Shown in pieces: positions 1 through 10,736 of a stretch of DNA of 64,000 nt. A program made the position numbers and the translations under genes. The stretch lies in NCBI GenBank assembly GCA_031282355.1, contig JAITDW010000003.1, forward strand, positions 215,482 to 279,481, written 5' to 3'. Below the pieces are notes generated by a model. That model was not told the origin of the DNA. It made no database searches and was given only the letters and a program-made list of their open reading frames with translations. This stretch comes from Candidatus Endomicrobiellum neotermitis. GTDB taxonomy: Bacteria; Elusimicrobiota; Endomicrobiia; Endomicrobiales; Endomicrobiaceae. Every line of letters starts with the position of its first letter. Position 1 is the first letter of the stretch.

Positions 1-87
1 TTTTACTATTACAAAAAATATAGTTAATAATTAAGATTTTATATAAAGTTAAAAATTATTTATTTTATAATACAATCAGAGGTTAAA

Positions 88-2565
88 ATGCTGAATTATG
101 ATCATTATATAATTGAAAAAAAGTGGCAGAATAGATGGGAAGAAAGTAAAGTTTTTGAATGTGATGAAAATTCTGAAAAGAAAAAATATTATTGTCTTTC
201 CATGTTTGCTTATCCTTCAGGAAATTTACATATGGGGCATATAAGGAATTATAGTATCGGAGATATCTTTGCACGTTTTTATAGAATGAAAGGTAGAAAT
301 GTTTTACATCCTATAGGTTGGGATGCTTTTGGGCTTCCTGCTGAGAATGCAGCAATAAAAAATAATATTCATCCAGCAAAATGGACAAGGCAAAATATTT
401 ATCACATGAGAAAACAATTTAAATCTTTAGGTATTTCTTATGATTGGAGTAAAGAATTTGCTACTTGTGACCCTGAATATTATAAGTGGAATCAATGGTT
501 TTTTATAAAAATGTGGGAAAAAGGTCTAATTTTTAGAAAAAATGCGCTTGTTAATTGGTGTTCGTCATGTGCTACTGTTCTCGCAAATGAGCAAGTTTTA
601 AATGGTATGTGTTGGAGGTGTGATGGGCGTATAGAGAATATAAATTTAAAACAATGGTTTATAAAAATTACAAATTATGCTGATGAACTTTTTGAGGGAC
701 ATAAATATCTAGTTGAATGGCCAAAACAAGTTTTGTTAATGCAAAAAAAATGGATTGGGAAGTCTTCAGGTATGGAAATAGATTTTTTGTTAAATAAACT
801 AATTAATATAAAATTAAAAATATTTACAACAAGATCAGAAACTATCTTTGGTGTAACTTTTATAGTTATAGCTCCAGAACATGAAATCATTAATAAAATA
901 AACTATAGAATTGGAAATTATAGTAAAGTTCTCGAATATGTACATATGAGTAAGAAAAAATCGATTATAGAGAGGACTTCAATAGGCAGACAAAAGTCTG
1001 GTATAGAACTCAAAAACATTAAAGCTGTGAATCCCGTAACAGGAAAAGAACTTCCAATTTTTGTATCTGACTATGTTTTACCTACATATGGTACAGGAGC
1101 AATTATGGCTGTACCTGCTCATGATAAAAGAGACTTTGAATTTGCAAAAAAATATAACATACCTATTGTAGAAGTTATAGATAGAGGTACTTGTTCAACA
1201 ATGAGTAAATATGTTGTTGCTTATGAAGGTGAAGGTATTCTCATAAATTCAGCACAATTTGACGGCTTAAAATCTACAAAGGCATTAAATATAATTTCAG
1301 AATGGATTGAAGAAAAAGGTTTTGGTAAAAAAACAATAAATTTCAAGATTAGAGATTGGCTTATATCAAGACAACGATATTGGGGAACTCCAATACCTAT
1401 GATTTATTGTAAAATTTGTGGTATTGTTCCTGTACCGAACAAGGATTTACCAGTAATACTTCCTGAGAATATTGAATTTACATGTAGTGGAGACTCTCCT
1501 CTGAAATTAAATAAAAATTTTTTAGACGTAAAATGTCCACAGTGTGGTATAAACGCAAAAAGGGAAACAGATACTATGGATACTTTTGTGGATTCTTCAT
1601 GGTATTATTTACGACATTGTGGTGTCTCACATAATCATGATAGTAAGCATGTAACAGCTTTTGATCCAATAAAAGTAGATTATTGGATGCCTGTAGATCA
1701 ATATATTGGTGGCATAGAGCATGCATGTATGCATTTAATATACTCAAGGTTTTGGTATAAAATTGTAAGAGATTTAGGACTTACAAAGCAACTTAATGGA
1801 GAGCCTTTTACGAATCTCTTAACACAAGGTATGGTTACACTTAATGGTGTTGTTATGTCTAAATCAAAAGGAAATATTATAAGTCCTGATAAAATAGTTG
1901 AAAAATATGGTGCAGACACCGTAAGACTTTTTATTTTCTTTGTAGCCCCACCACAAAAACAACTTGATTGGTCATCAGAAGGAATTGAAGGATGTTGGAG
2001 ATTTATAAATAGAATTTGGCGTCTTTTTTATATAATAAATAAAAAGTCTGAATTTAAAGCATCTGAAAATGATAAGCTATATATTTTAAAGACAATGCAT
2101 TATACAATAAAAAAGGTCACTATAGATATCGAAAAAAAATCTCAATTTAATACAGCAATTTCTTCTATTATGGAACTTGTAAATGCTTTATATAATTATA
2201 AATATTACTTAAATGATGATGGAGTTTCTATAGAGGTATATAAAACAATAATATTATTAATGACGCCGTTTACACCTCATGTTTGTGAGGAAATATGGGA
2301 AATGTTAGCTGTTGATAAAGGTTATGTATCTATGCATGCTTGGCCTGATTATGATGAGAGCATGATAAAAAATTCTAGTACTGAACTTCCAGTGCAAATA
2401 AATGGTAGAGTAAAAGGTAAAATAATAGTACCTGTAGAAGTCACCAAAGATGAGATTATAAAAATAATAAATTCAAATGAAAAAATAATACCATATTTGA
2501 AGGATAAGTGCATAGTCAAATTTATATACATTAAAAATAAAATTGTTACCATGGTTGTTAAGTGA
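88..2565 (+). CDS. leuS: leucyl-tRNA synthetase
   Basis: 825 aa; N-terminal YPSGNLHMGHIRNYSIGD (HIGH-type) and VMSKSKGN (KMSKS) motifs; LeuRS architecture. Confidence 0.97.
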   Translation: MLNYDHYIIEKKWQNRWEESKVFECDENSEKKKYYCLSMFAYPSGNLHMGHIRNYSIGDIFARFYRMKGRNVLHPIGWDAFGLPAENAAIKNNIHPAKWTRQNIYHMRKQFKSLGISYDWSKEFATCDPEYYKWNQWFFIKMWEKGLIFRKNALVNWCSSCATVLANEQVLNGMCWRCDGRIENINLKQWFIKITNYADELFEGHKYLVEWPKQVLLMQKKWIGKSSGMEIDFLLNKLINIKLKIFTTRSETIFGVTFIVIAPEHEIINKINYRIGNYSKVLEYVHMSKKKSIIERTSIGRQKSGIELKNIKAVNPVTGKELPIFVSDYVLPTYGTGAIMAVPAHDKRDFEFAKKYNIPIVEVIDRGTCSTMSKYVVAYEGEGILINSAQFDGLKSTKALNIISEWIEEKGFGKKTINFKIRDWLISRQRYWGTPIPMIYCKICGIVPVPNKDLPVILPENIEFTCSGDSPLKLNKNFLDVKCPQCGINAKRETDTMDTFVDSSWYYLRHCGVSHNHDSKHVTAFDPIKVDYWMPVDQYIGGIEHACMHLIYSRFWYKIVRDLGLTKQLNGEPFTNLLTQGMVTLNGVVMSKSKGNIISPDKIVEKYGADTVRLFIFFVAPPQKQLDWSSEGIEGCWRFINRIWRLFYIINKKSEFKASENDKLYILKTMHYTIKKVTIDIEKKSQFNTAISSIMELVNALYNYKYYLNDDGVSIEVYKTIILLMTPFTPHVCEEIWEMLAVDKGYVSMHAWPDYDESMIKNSSTELPVQINGRVKGKIIVPVEVTKDEIIKIINSNEKIIPYLKDKCIVKFIYIKNKIVTMVVK

Positions 2566-2700
2566 TACTAATTCTTTTCTATTTAATGTTTCAAGAAAAT
2601 AGTTTAATCTTGTTTTCTACACAATTAATAACAAAAAATGAACTGATAGAACTCATTAATTATATACTAAAAAAGTTTAGTTATATGGAGGTATATTCTT

Positions 2701-3273
2701 ATGAAGTTTAATTTATTTTTATTTATGTCATTAATTTTATTTTCATGCACTGCATATAGCAGTCATAACATTCAAAAAGATAACTTGAAACATGTTATTA
2801 ATAAAAAAATTTATGTAGATAGATATTTTATTAACAGTACTAACAAATTTGGATTTGAAACTAAATTTGCAAATGCTGTTATAGATGAATTACTAAACGA
2901 TGGATGTTTTTCTATTGTAAATACTAAAGAAGATGCAGATGTCATTTTAAATGTTATAGTAAAGAAATACATTCTAGAACCACTTACATATGATATAAAT
3001 GACTTAGTTAAACAATATAAACTTTACATTGTAGCAAGTATAACACTTATCAATAGGTATGATAATGCGATTATATTATCTAACCCGCGTATAGAGGGAG
3101 TACAAATTTTTGAACACTCTATAGCAGGGTATAATTCGATTGGAGATGAAATGAGCGAAGAAGAAGCAAGAGAATTTATATTGGAAAAAATGTCAAAAAT
3201 TATAGTTAAAAAGATAATTAAAAGAGTTAAATTTACATCACAAGATATAAAAAAAATACATTACGTAACGTAA
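2701..3273 (+). CDS. lptE: LptE-like LPS-assembly lipoprotein
   Basis: signal peptide with lipobox (LILFSC), LptE-like pattern, position between leuS and holA; GGAGG upstream. Confidence 0.65.
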   Translation: MKFNLFLFMSLILFSCTAYSSHNIQKDNLKHVINKKIYVDRYFINSTNKFGFETKFANAVIDELLNDGCFSIVNTKEDADVILNVIVKKYILEPLTYDINDLVKQYKLYIVASITLINRYDNAIILSNPRIEGVQIFEHSIAGYNSIGDEMSEEEAREFILEKMSKIIVKKIIKRVKFTSQDIKKIHYVT

Positions 3274-3353
3274 GTAGTAATTTGTTTTATCATTAATATT
3301 TCTATAAAATCTTATAAATTAGAATAACGTTTCTGTACGGAGAATTAAGAAGT

Positions 3354-4394
3354 ATGTTAAATGTCCGGGATTTCGATAATTTAATATCATCTGGTAAAAC
3401 ATCTAAAACTCCAGTTTATTTATTTGCTGGAGAAGAACTTTATCTTTTAGAGAAATGTCTATATAAAATTGAGAAATCACTTTTTGTAAACAATTTAAAC
3501 AGAGAGGTTTTTTATTCACTAGAATCTTCTATTGAAGATATTTTATCTGCTCTTTACACACCTTCCTTCTCTTTTTTTGGAGAAAAAAGATTAATTATAG
3601 TTAAAAATATTAATAAAATAAAATCATCTGATGCTGAAAAGCTTATAAACTATTTGTCAAATACAGTAGGAACATCGTGTCTTGTTCTTTTATATTTTGA
3701 TGATTATAAAAAGGAAATAATTGAAAAAAGAAGAAAACTTATAGCTAAATGTATTGCTTCAAAAAATTGTACATCAGTAAATTGTAGGAAGCGTTACCAT
3801 GGTGAAGTGACTGAATTTATAAAAAATAAGTTTTTAGAAAATAATAGAACAGCTTCAGATGATGTAGTTGCTAGAATTATTGAACAAAACGGCGTCGACT
3901 TGTTAAATATTTCAAATGAAATAGAGAAACTTCTATTATTTGTTGGTGAAGAAAAAAATATTACAGTTGAAGATTTAATAAAAATTTGTGGATATACAAA
4001 AAAAATAAATATGTATACATTATCATTTTTTATTGAATCTAAAAATTTCAATAAGGCTATGTTTGTTTTAGAAAAATTACTAACTGCAGGTGAAGACCCT
4101 ATTATAATCCTATCTGTTATTGCTTCAACTATAAGAAGAATGCTTGACGCAAAAAGTTTAATAGAAGAACAGTTTATGTCTACAGTTGATGTTGCTACAA
4201 AGCTTAAAATACATAACTTTCGTGCAAAAGAATTTTTTGAAAATTTAAAAAGTCATAATGTACATATACTAAAAATGAGTTTACAAAAAATATTAGAGGC
4301 AGATATTAGTATTAAGACAGGTAATGGAAATGTACGATCAGCACTTGAAAGAATCATATTATATCTCTATATGTCCAGAGATATTAAACAATAG
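3354..4394 (+). CDS. holA: DNA polymerase III delta subunit
   Basis: 346 aa; PVYLFAGEELYLLE N-terminus and HolA-like helical C-terminus; leuS-lptE-holA order. Confidence 0.85.
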   Translation: MLNVRDFDNLISSGKTSKTPVYLFAGEELYLLEKCLYKIEKSLFVNNLNREVFYSLESSIEDILSALYTPSFSFFGEKRLIIVKNINKIKSSDAEKLINYLSNTVGTSCLVLLYFDDYKKEIIEKRRKLIAKCIASKNCTSVNCRKRYHGEVTEFIKNKFLENNRTASDDVVARIIEQNGVDLLNISNEIEKLLLFVGEEKNITVEDLIKICGYTKKINMYTLSFFIESKNFNKAMFVLEKLLTAGEDPIIILSVIASTIRRMLDAKSLIEEQFMSTVDVATKLKIHNFRAKEFFENLKSHNVHILKMSLQKILEADISIKTGNGNVRSALERIILYLYMSRDIKQ

Positions 4395-4423
4395 TTTTTT
4401 TAAGTTGGTTTATTATTGTGTAT

Positions 4424-5143
4424 TTAGTCGTAGCCTGTAAAGATATACTCAGTAATAAAAATAAAAATTGTACCTACAAATAACATAAAAGGCGCGAATC
4501 TGTTTTTACATTTATGTGTTTCTGGAATTAAATCTGAAGCTGATAGAAAAATAAATGATCCTGAAGTTATTGCAAGTAAATTGCCTTGGACAAAATTAGA
4601 TATATTTTTAAGTAAAAATATTCCCAAAATTGTACCTACAACAGTAAGTCCTGCTGCAAAAAATGAAAAACCAAAAATTTTATTTCTAGAAATTCCCTTG
4701 TGCATCAAAACTCCAGAAATTGTTATTCCATCAGGAAGTTTATGCAATAAAATTGCAAGTGTTGTCAAAATACCTATATTTGCTTTAAAACTTGCAGCAA
4801 TTATTAATCCATCGATTACAGAATGCAAAGATAGCCCTATAATTGATGTCACACCATTATGTTCAGAGCATTCAGTATCATGACATGGATGAAATAACAG
4901 AATAAACTGTAAAAAAAACATAATTAAGAAACCAAAAAGTACATATGTTATAGTTTGAGGATTGTTTTTTGTGAGTTCTAATCCTTTTGGCATTAAATGT
5001 GTGAATGCAAGTGTGAGCATCACACCAGAAGCAAAATTTATTATAAGAAAAGAATTTTTTTCAGACCATTCATAAAATACTAATACCATAATAGCACCAA
5101 GCATAGAAGCGCTTGCAGCTATGAACGAATAAATAATTACCAC
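4424..5143 (-). CDS. ZIP family metal transporter
   Basis: multi-TM protein with HSVIDGLIIAA and HKLPDGITISG metal-site motifs of the ZIP family; GTG start. Confidence 0.85.
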   Translation of the reverse strand: MVIIYSFIAASASMLGAIMVLVFYEWSEKNSFLIINFASGVMLTLAFTHLMPKGLELTKNNPQTITYVLFGFLIMFFLQFILLFHPCHDTECSEHNGVTSIIGLSLHSVIDGLIIAASFKANIGILTTLAILLHKLPDGITISGVLMHKGISRNKIFGFSFFAAGLTVVGTILGIFLLKNISNFVQGNLLAITSGSFIFLSASDLIPETHKCKNRFAPFMLFVGTIFIFITEYIFTGYD

Positions 5144-5361
5144 TTTTTTCTCCCATATTTTTTTACTGTGATAAAAAAAATATTAGCAAGCACTTTTATA
5201 ATGCGAAAAAAAATAGATGTGTAAGCAAACTATCCAAAATGGGATCTACATTTTAGAGCAAAAAAAATGACACCGATTCCATAAAAACATACCCTACAAA
5301 AATCAGTATCTAAACTATATAAAATTATAATGTATATTTCTTGATTTTTATTATGAAAAAC

Positions 5362-6450
5362 TCACTGTGCTATAATTTTATCTATTATTTCGTCCCAACT
5401 CATACAACTATTTTCCTTAGTAAATTTTATAATATTATTCATCATTTTTACAGCTTCACACGGGTAATTTCCAACAGCTGTTTCTGCAGAAAGCATGACA
5501 TAAGACGTACCATCTAAAATGGCATTTGCAACATCGCTTACTTCAGCTCTTGTAGGCATAGAGTTTATTATCATACTCTCAAGCATCTGGGTTGCAGTTA
5601 TTGCAAATTTACCATAAGCCTTGCATTGAGTTATAATATGCTTTTGAATTATAGGAATTGTCCATAAAGGGATTGAAATTCCTAAGTCACCCCTGGCAAC
5701 CATTATGCCATTAGAACATTCAATAATATCTGTAAGATTTTCAATTCCTGATATGTCCTCAATTTTTGCAATAAGTTTACAGGTTTTATTATTTTTTTTC
5801 TCCAAAATATCTATTAAAGGCTTCATATCATCAGTGTTTCTAACAAAAGAATTCGCAATAAAATCTACACCATATTCTAATGCAAACAACATATGTTCCC
5901 TATCTTTTTCTTCTAATGGTTGAAATGTTAGTTTAGCTTTCGGAATATTTACACCCTTATTTGTTTTTAAAATATAATTATTTTGAACCTCAGTGATAAC
6001 TTCTTCTTCCTTTGAACATAAAACTTTAAGTGTAAGATTTCCGTCATCTATGAACACATTAAGTCCAGGTTTAATATCTGTAAGCGTATTAGCATAATCT
6101 ATAGAAATTATTTTATCATCTCCTAATATTTTTTTATTTGTAAGCACTAGCTTTTGTGATTTCTTAAGTTCAACTTTACCATTTTTTATATTCCCTACTC
6201 TTATTCTATGTCCTTCAAGATCCGCAAGAATTTTTACAGCACTCCCATACTCCTTATTTAGTGTTTTTACTAATTCAAAATCTTTTTCATAAGTTTCATA
6301 AGAACCATGTGAAAAATTAAACCTTATAACTGTCATTCCAGCATCAGACATTTTTTTTAAAACATTAATAGAACGCATGGATGGCCCCATGGTGCAAATA
6401 ATACCTGTAGACACTTTTATTATTGCTCCTTTTGTAGCTGTAAAATTCAT
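5362..6450 (-). CDS. pyk: pyruvate kinase, lacking the C-terminal domain
   Basis: CTMGPSMRS, VIRFNFSHG, LADLEGHRIRVG, IAKIED, MVARGDLGI and ATQMLESMI motifs; only 362 aa. Confidence 0.92.
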   Translation of the reverse strand: MNFTATKGAIIKVSTGIICTMGPSMRSINVLKKMSDAGMTVIRFNFSHGSYETYEKDFELVKTLNKEYGSAVKILADLEGHRIRVGNIKNGKVELKKSQKLVLTNKKILGDDKIISIDYANTLTDIKPGLNVFIDDGNLTLKVLCSKEEEVITEVQNNYILKTNKGVNIPKAKLTFQPLEEKDREHMLFALEYGVDFIANSFVRNTDDMKPLIDILEKKNNKTCKLIAKIEDISGIENLTDIIECSNGIMVARGDLGISIPLWTIPIIQKHIITQCKAYGKFAITATQMLESMIINSMPTRAEVSDVANAILDGTSYVMLSAETAVGNYPCEAVKMMNNIIKFTKENSCMSWDEIIDKIIAQ

Positions 6451-6586
6451 TGTATTGTCTTATTTATTAATTCTACATGACTGTCGTTGTAAAAGTCAAG
6501 TTTTTAATAATGTTTATGCATCTGCACTAGAAATTTGTCATCATGAATGATATATAAATAACATATCAATGTTTATGAAAATTAAT

Positions 6587-6615
6587 TTGACAATAATGTT
6601 ATTTTATGCTATTTC
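6587..6615 (+). promoter_or_regulatory. candidate sigma70-type promoter for the tRNA-Lys/tRNA-Glu pair
   Basis: TTGACA (6587-6592), 17 nt spacer, TATTTC (6610-6615) preceded by an extended -10 TGC. Confidence 0.45.
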
Positions 6616-6677
6616 AGCTTTGAGGATTGGATAGTTCATTATATCAGAAACGTTAAAATAAGTCACAAAAACAAATT

Positions 6678-6750
6678 GGGCCCGTAGCTCAGCTGGAAGA
6701 GCACCTCACTTTTAATGAGGTTGTCGTGCGTTCGAGCCGCACCGGGCTCA
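6678..6750 (+). tRNA. tRNA-Lys (anticodon TTT)
   Basis: cloverleaf: GGGCCCG/CGGGCTC acceptor, CCTCA-CTTTTAA-TGAGG anticodon arm, GTGCG-TTCGAGC-CGCAC T arm; CCA not encoded. Confidence 0.97.
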
Positions 6751-6756
6751 TATCTA

Positions 6757-6829
6757 GCTCCCATCGTCTAGGGGTTTAGGACACAGGATTTTCAATCCTG
6801 CAACACGAGTTCAAATCTCGTTGGGAGCA
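6757..6829 (+). tRNA. tRNA-Glu (anticodon TTC)
   Basis: cloverleaf: GCTCCCA/TGGGAGC acceptor, CAGGA-TTTTCAA-TCCTG anticodon arm, ACGAG-TTCAAAT-CTCGT T arm; CCA not encoded. Confidence 0.96.
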
Positions 6830-6864
6830 TACTGTTGCACAAAATTAATTTTATTTATACTTAA

Positions 6865-8178
<1,314 letters not shown>

Positions 8179-8211
8179 CAAGATGATACATTGGAATCTT
8201 GGTACTATAAA

Positions 8212-8910
8212 ATGAAAGTAGGACTTGTAAGATTTACTCAAGATCCAGAAATGGTTTGTGCTTTAGCCGCGAGATTATGTTATAGTAGTTCTAGTATTAA
8301 CGATATTTTAGATAAACTTACACCAAATAAAGTGAAAAAGCTTTTACTTAAAGTGATTTCGTCAGGGCATCATTCTGTTTTAGAACATGCTTCGTTCACT
8401 TTCGTAATTGAGAATGTATCACGTGCTTTACTCGCACAACTTACAAGACATCGAATAGCCTCGTTTTCTGTACAGAGTCAAAGATATATAAAATTTAAGA
8501 GAAATAGTGTTAAGTTTATAATTCCTGAAACTATAAAAAAAAATAAACTTTTATTAGCAAAATATAACAATTTTTTAAAAAATATCAAGGTGTTATACAG
8601 TGAATTTTTAGATGCAAATATTCCATCTGAAGATGCTAGATATATATTACCTATAGCTTCTGCAACAAAAATTGTACTTACTATGAACGTTAGAGAATTA
8701 AGACATTTTTTCTCATTAAGGTGTTGTAATAAAGCACAGTGGGAAATAAGAGATATGGCATGTCGTATGTTGAGTTTTACAAAAAAAAAATCTTCACTTT
8801 TATTTGCTGATGCGGGGCCATCATGTATAAGAGGAGAGTGTCGCGAAGTTTCACCTTGTGATAAGCCATGGACTGTAGTCGATTTTAGTAATAGTAATGA
8901 TGATGTGTAA
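8212..8910 (+). CDS. thyX: flavin-dependent thymidylate synthase
   Basis: ThyX signature RHRIASFSVQS (RHRx7S), VLEHASFTF; ATG at 8212 preferred over TTG at 8191. Confidence 0.95.
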   Translation: MKVGLVRFTQDPEMVCALAARLCYSSSSINDILDKLTPNKVKKLLLKVISSGHHSVLEHASFTFVIENVSRALLAQLTRHRIASFSVQSQRYIKFKRNSVKFIIPETIKKNKLLLAKYNNFLKNIKVLYSEFLDANIPSEDARYILPIASATKIVLTMNVRELRHFFSLRCCNKAQWEIRDMACRMLSFTKKKSSLLFADAGPSCIRGECREVSPCDKPWTVVDFSNSNDDV

Positions 8911-8973
8911 TATCTTTTTTATAATTTTAAACTTAGTTTACAGATTTTAGAATTTCGCATTGAGGCATTTATA

Positions 8974-10146
8974 ATGCACGATATTTTTAGTTTTTTAATA
9001 GTTTTATCAAGTATTCTTTTTTTTGCGATGTTGTTTGGAGAATTTGCTTTAAAATTAGGACAAAGCGTTGTAATGGGTGAACTTATTGTTGGTATCATCA
9101 TGGGACCTAGTGTTTTAGCAATTATTAATGAAACACAAACATTATCGAACATATCTGAACTTGGTGCTATGATTCTTCTTTTCGAAGTTGGGCTTTCCAC
9201 TAATATAAAAAAATTTTTAAAATCAAGTGGGTGGGCATCAGCTGTAGCAATCATAGGAGTAGTACTTCCTTATTTTTTTGGATATTTTGGATTTTTGCTT
9301 TTTGGATTTACAAATTCACAGGCAATTTTTGCTGCTTCTGCACTTACAGCAACATCGGTTGGCATTACAGCAAAAGTGTTTATGGATTTGCAATATATTG
9401 AAACCGAAGAGGCTGAAATAGTACTTGGTGCAGCTATTATTGATGATATTATAGGACTTACCATCCTTGCAATAGTGTCTAGACTTATTACAAATGGTAC
9501 TATCGATTTTAAAACTATTGCATCTATAAGTGGCTATGCAATACTTTTTTTAATCTCATCTATTGTTATCGGTATACTTGTTGCTCCAACTTTTTTTAAA
9601 TTTATATCAAAAATGAAACGATCTTATGTAACATTAATTGTTGGAATCGTTTTTTGTTTTATAGTATCATCATTTTCGATTAAAGCTAAACTTGCTCCAA
9701 TAGTGGGAGCATTTATTGCAGGACTTATACTTTCTGTAACCAAACAGAAGGAAAAAATAAATAAAGAAATAAAACCAATTTCCGCATTTTTTGTACCTAT
9801 ATTTTTTGTTATGATGGGAATAAACATTGACGTAAGCATATTTAATCCTTTTGTTGTTTCAAATATGAAAATTTGGGGATTAGTAGCAACAATTTTTATT
9901 GTCGCCCTTGTGGGTAAGATATTATCTGGATTTATAGTTTTCAAAAAAGGTATAGATAAATTTTTAATAGGTATTTCAATGGTTCCTCGTGGTGAAGTTG
10001 GGTTAATATTTGCTGGTATTGGATTGCAAACTAATGTTTTTAAAACTCAAGATTATAGTGCATTAATCGCAGTTATAATGCTTACAACTTTTATAACTCC
10101 TATGATGTTGAAATACCTCATATTAAAGAAAAAAAATAAAAGATGA
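8974..10146 (+). CDS. cation:proton antiporter (CPA2/KefB-type membrane domain)
   Basis: about 12 TM, MGELIVGIIMGPSVL, AAIIDDIIGL (DD motif), PRGEVGLIFAGIG. Confidence 0.9.
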   Translation: MHDIFSFLIVLSSILFFAMLFGEFALKLGQSVVMGELIVGIIMGPSVLAIINETQTLSNISELGAMILLFEVGLSTNIKKFLKSSGWASAVAIIGVVLPYFFGYFGFLLFGFTNSQAIFAASALTATSVGITAKVFMDLQYIETEEAEIVLGAAIIDDIIGLTILAIVSRLITNGTIDFKTIASISGYAILFLISSIVIGILVAPTFFKFISKMKRSYVTLIVGIVFCFIVSSFSIKAKLAPIVGAFIAGLILSVTKQKEKINKEIKPISAFFVPIFFVMMGINIDVSIFNPFVVSNMKIWGLVATIFIVALVGKILSGFIVFKKGIDKFLIGISMVPRGEVGLIFAGIGLQTNVFKTQDYSALIAVIMLTTFITPMMLKYLILKKKNKR

Positions 10147-10247
10147 TTCAAAACATTTATACAATGAAATAGTTAAGAAACATAGTAATTAACGTTACAT
10201 CTTTTTACTGATTTTATTTTGAAAATAAAGAGGTACAGTGAAGATAA

Positions 10248-10736
10248 ATGAAATCTAATATCACTAAATTTGAAATGATTTATAGGATTTTAGAAGATAA
10301 CAGTTTTGACAGGTCAAAACTAGTACCCATTCTTCAAGTAGTACAAAAAGAATATGGATATCTTCCTGAAGAGATTTTAGATTTTATAGCTTCTTCTCTG
10401 GATATTTCATATTCAAAAATTTATGGAGTTGCCACTTTTTTTACATATTTTACATTACAGCCGAAAGGTAAACATATTATAAAAATATGCACTGGAACAG
10501 CTTGCCATGTGAAAAAATCCACAGATATTGTAAATATAATAAAAAATAAACTTGAAATTAAAAATGAAGAATTTTCTAGCAAAGATAATTTATTCACGAT
10601 AGAAACAGTTGCTTGTCTTGGGACATGTGGACTTGCTCCTGTTCTTATTATTGATGACAATATTCAAGGGAAAATGACTTCTGATAAAGCTGTTAATCTT
10701 GTTGATGCCATATTAAAACAAGAGAGGTCAAAGTAA
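10248..10736 (+). CDS. hydC: NuoE-like [2Fe-2S] subunit of NAD(P)-dependent [FeFe] hydrogenase (HydC/HndA type)
   Basis: CTGTACHVK...CLGTCGLAP thioredoxin-like 2Fe-2S motif; operon with hydB and hydA. Confidence 0.88.
   Translation: MKSNITKFEMIYRILEDNSFDRSKLVPILQVVQKEYGYLPEEILDFIASSLDISYSKIYGVATFFTYFTLQPKGKHIIKICTGTACHVKKSTDIVNIIKNKLEIKNEEFSSKDNLFTIETVACLGTCGLAPVLIIDDNIQGKMTSDKAVNLVDAILKQERSK

Noticed and set aside
675-890. 71-aa minus-strand ORF inside leuS
   Set aside because: Antisense to a well-supported leuS; no recognisable family; typical shadow ORF in AT-rich coding DNA
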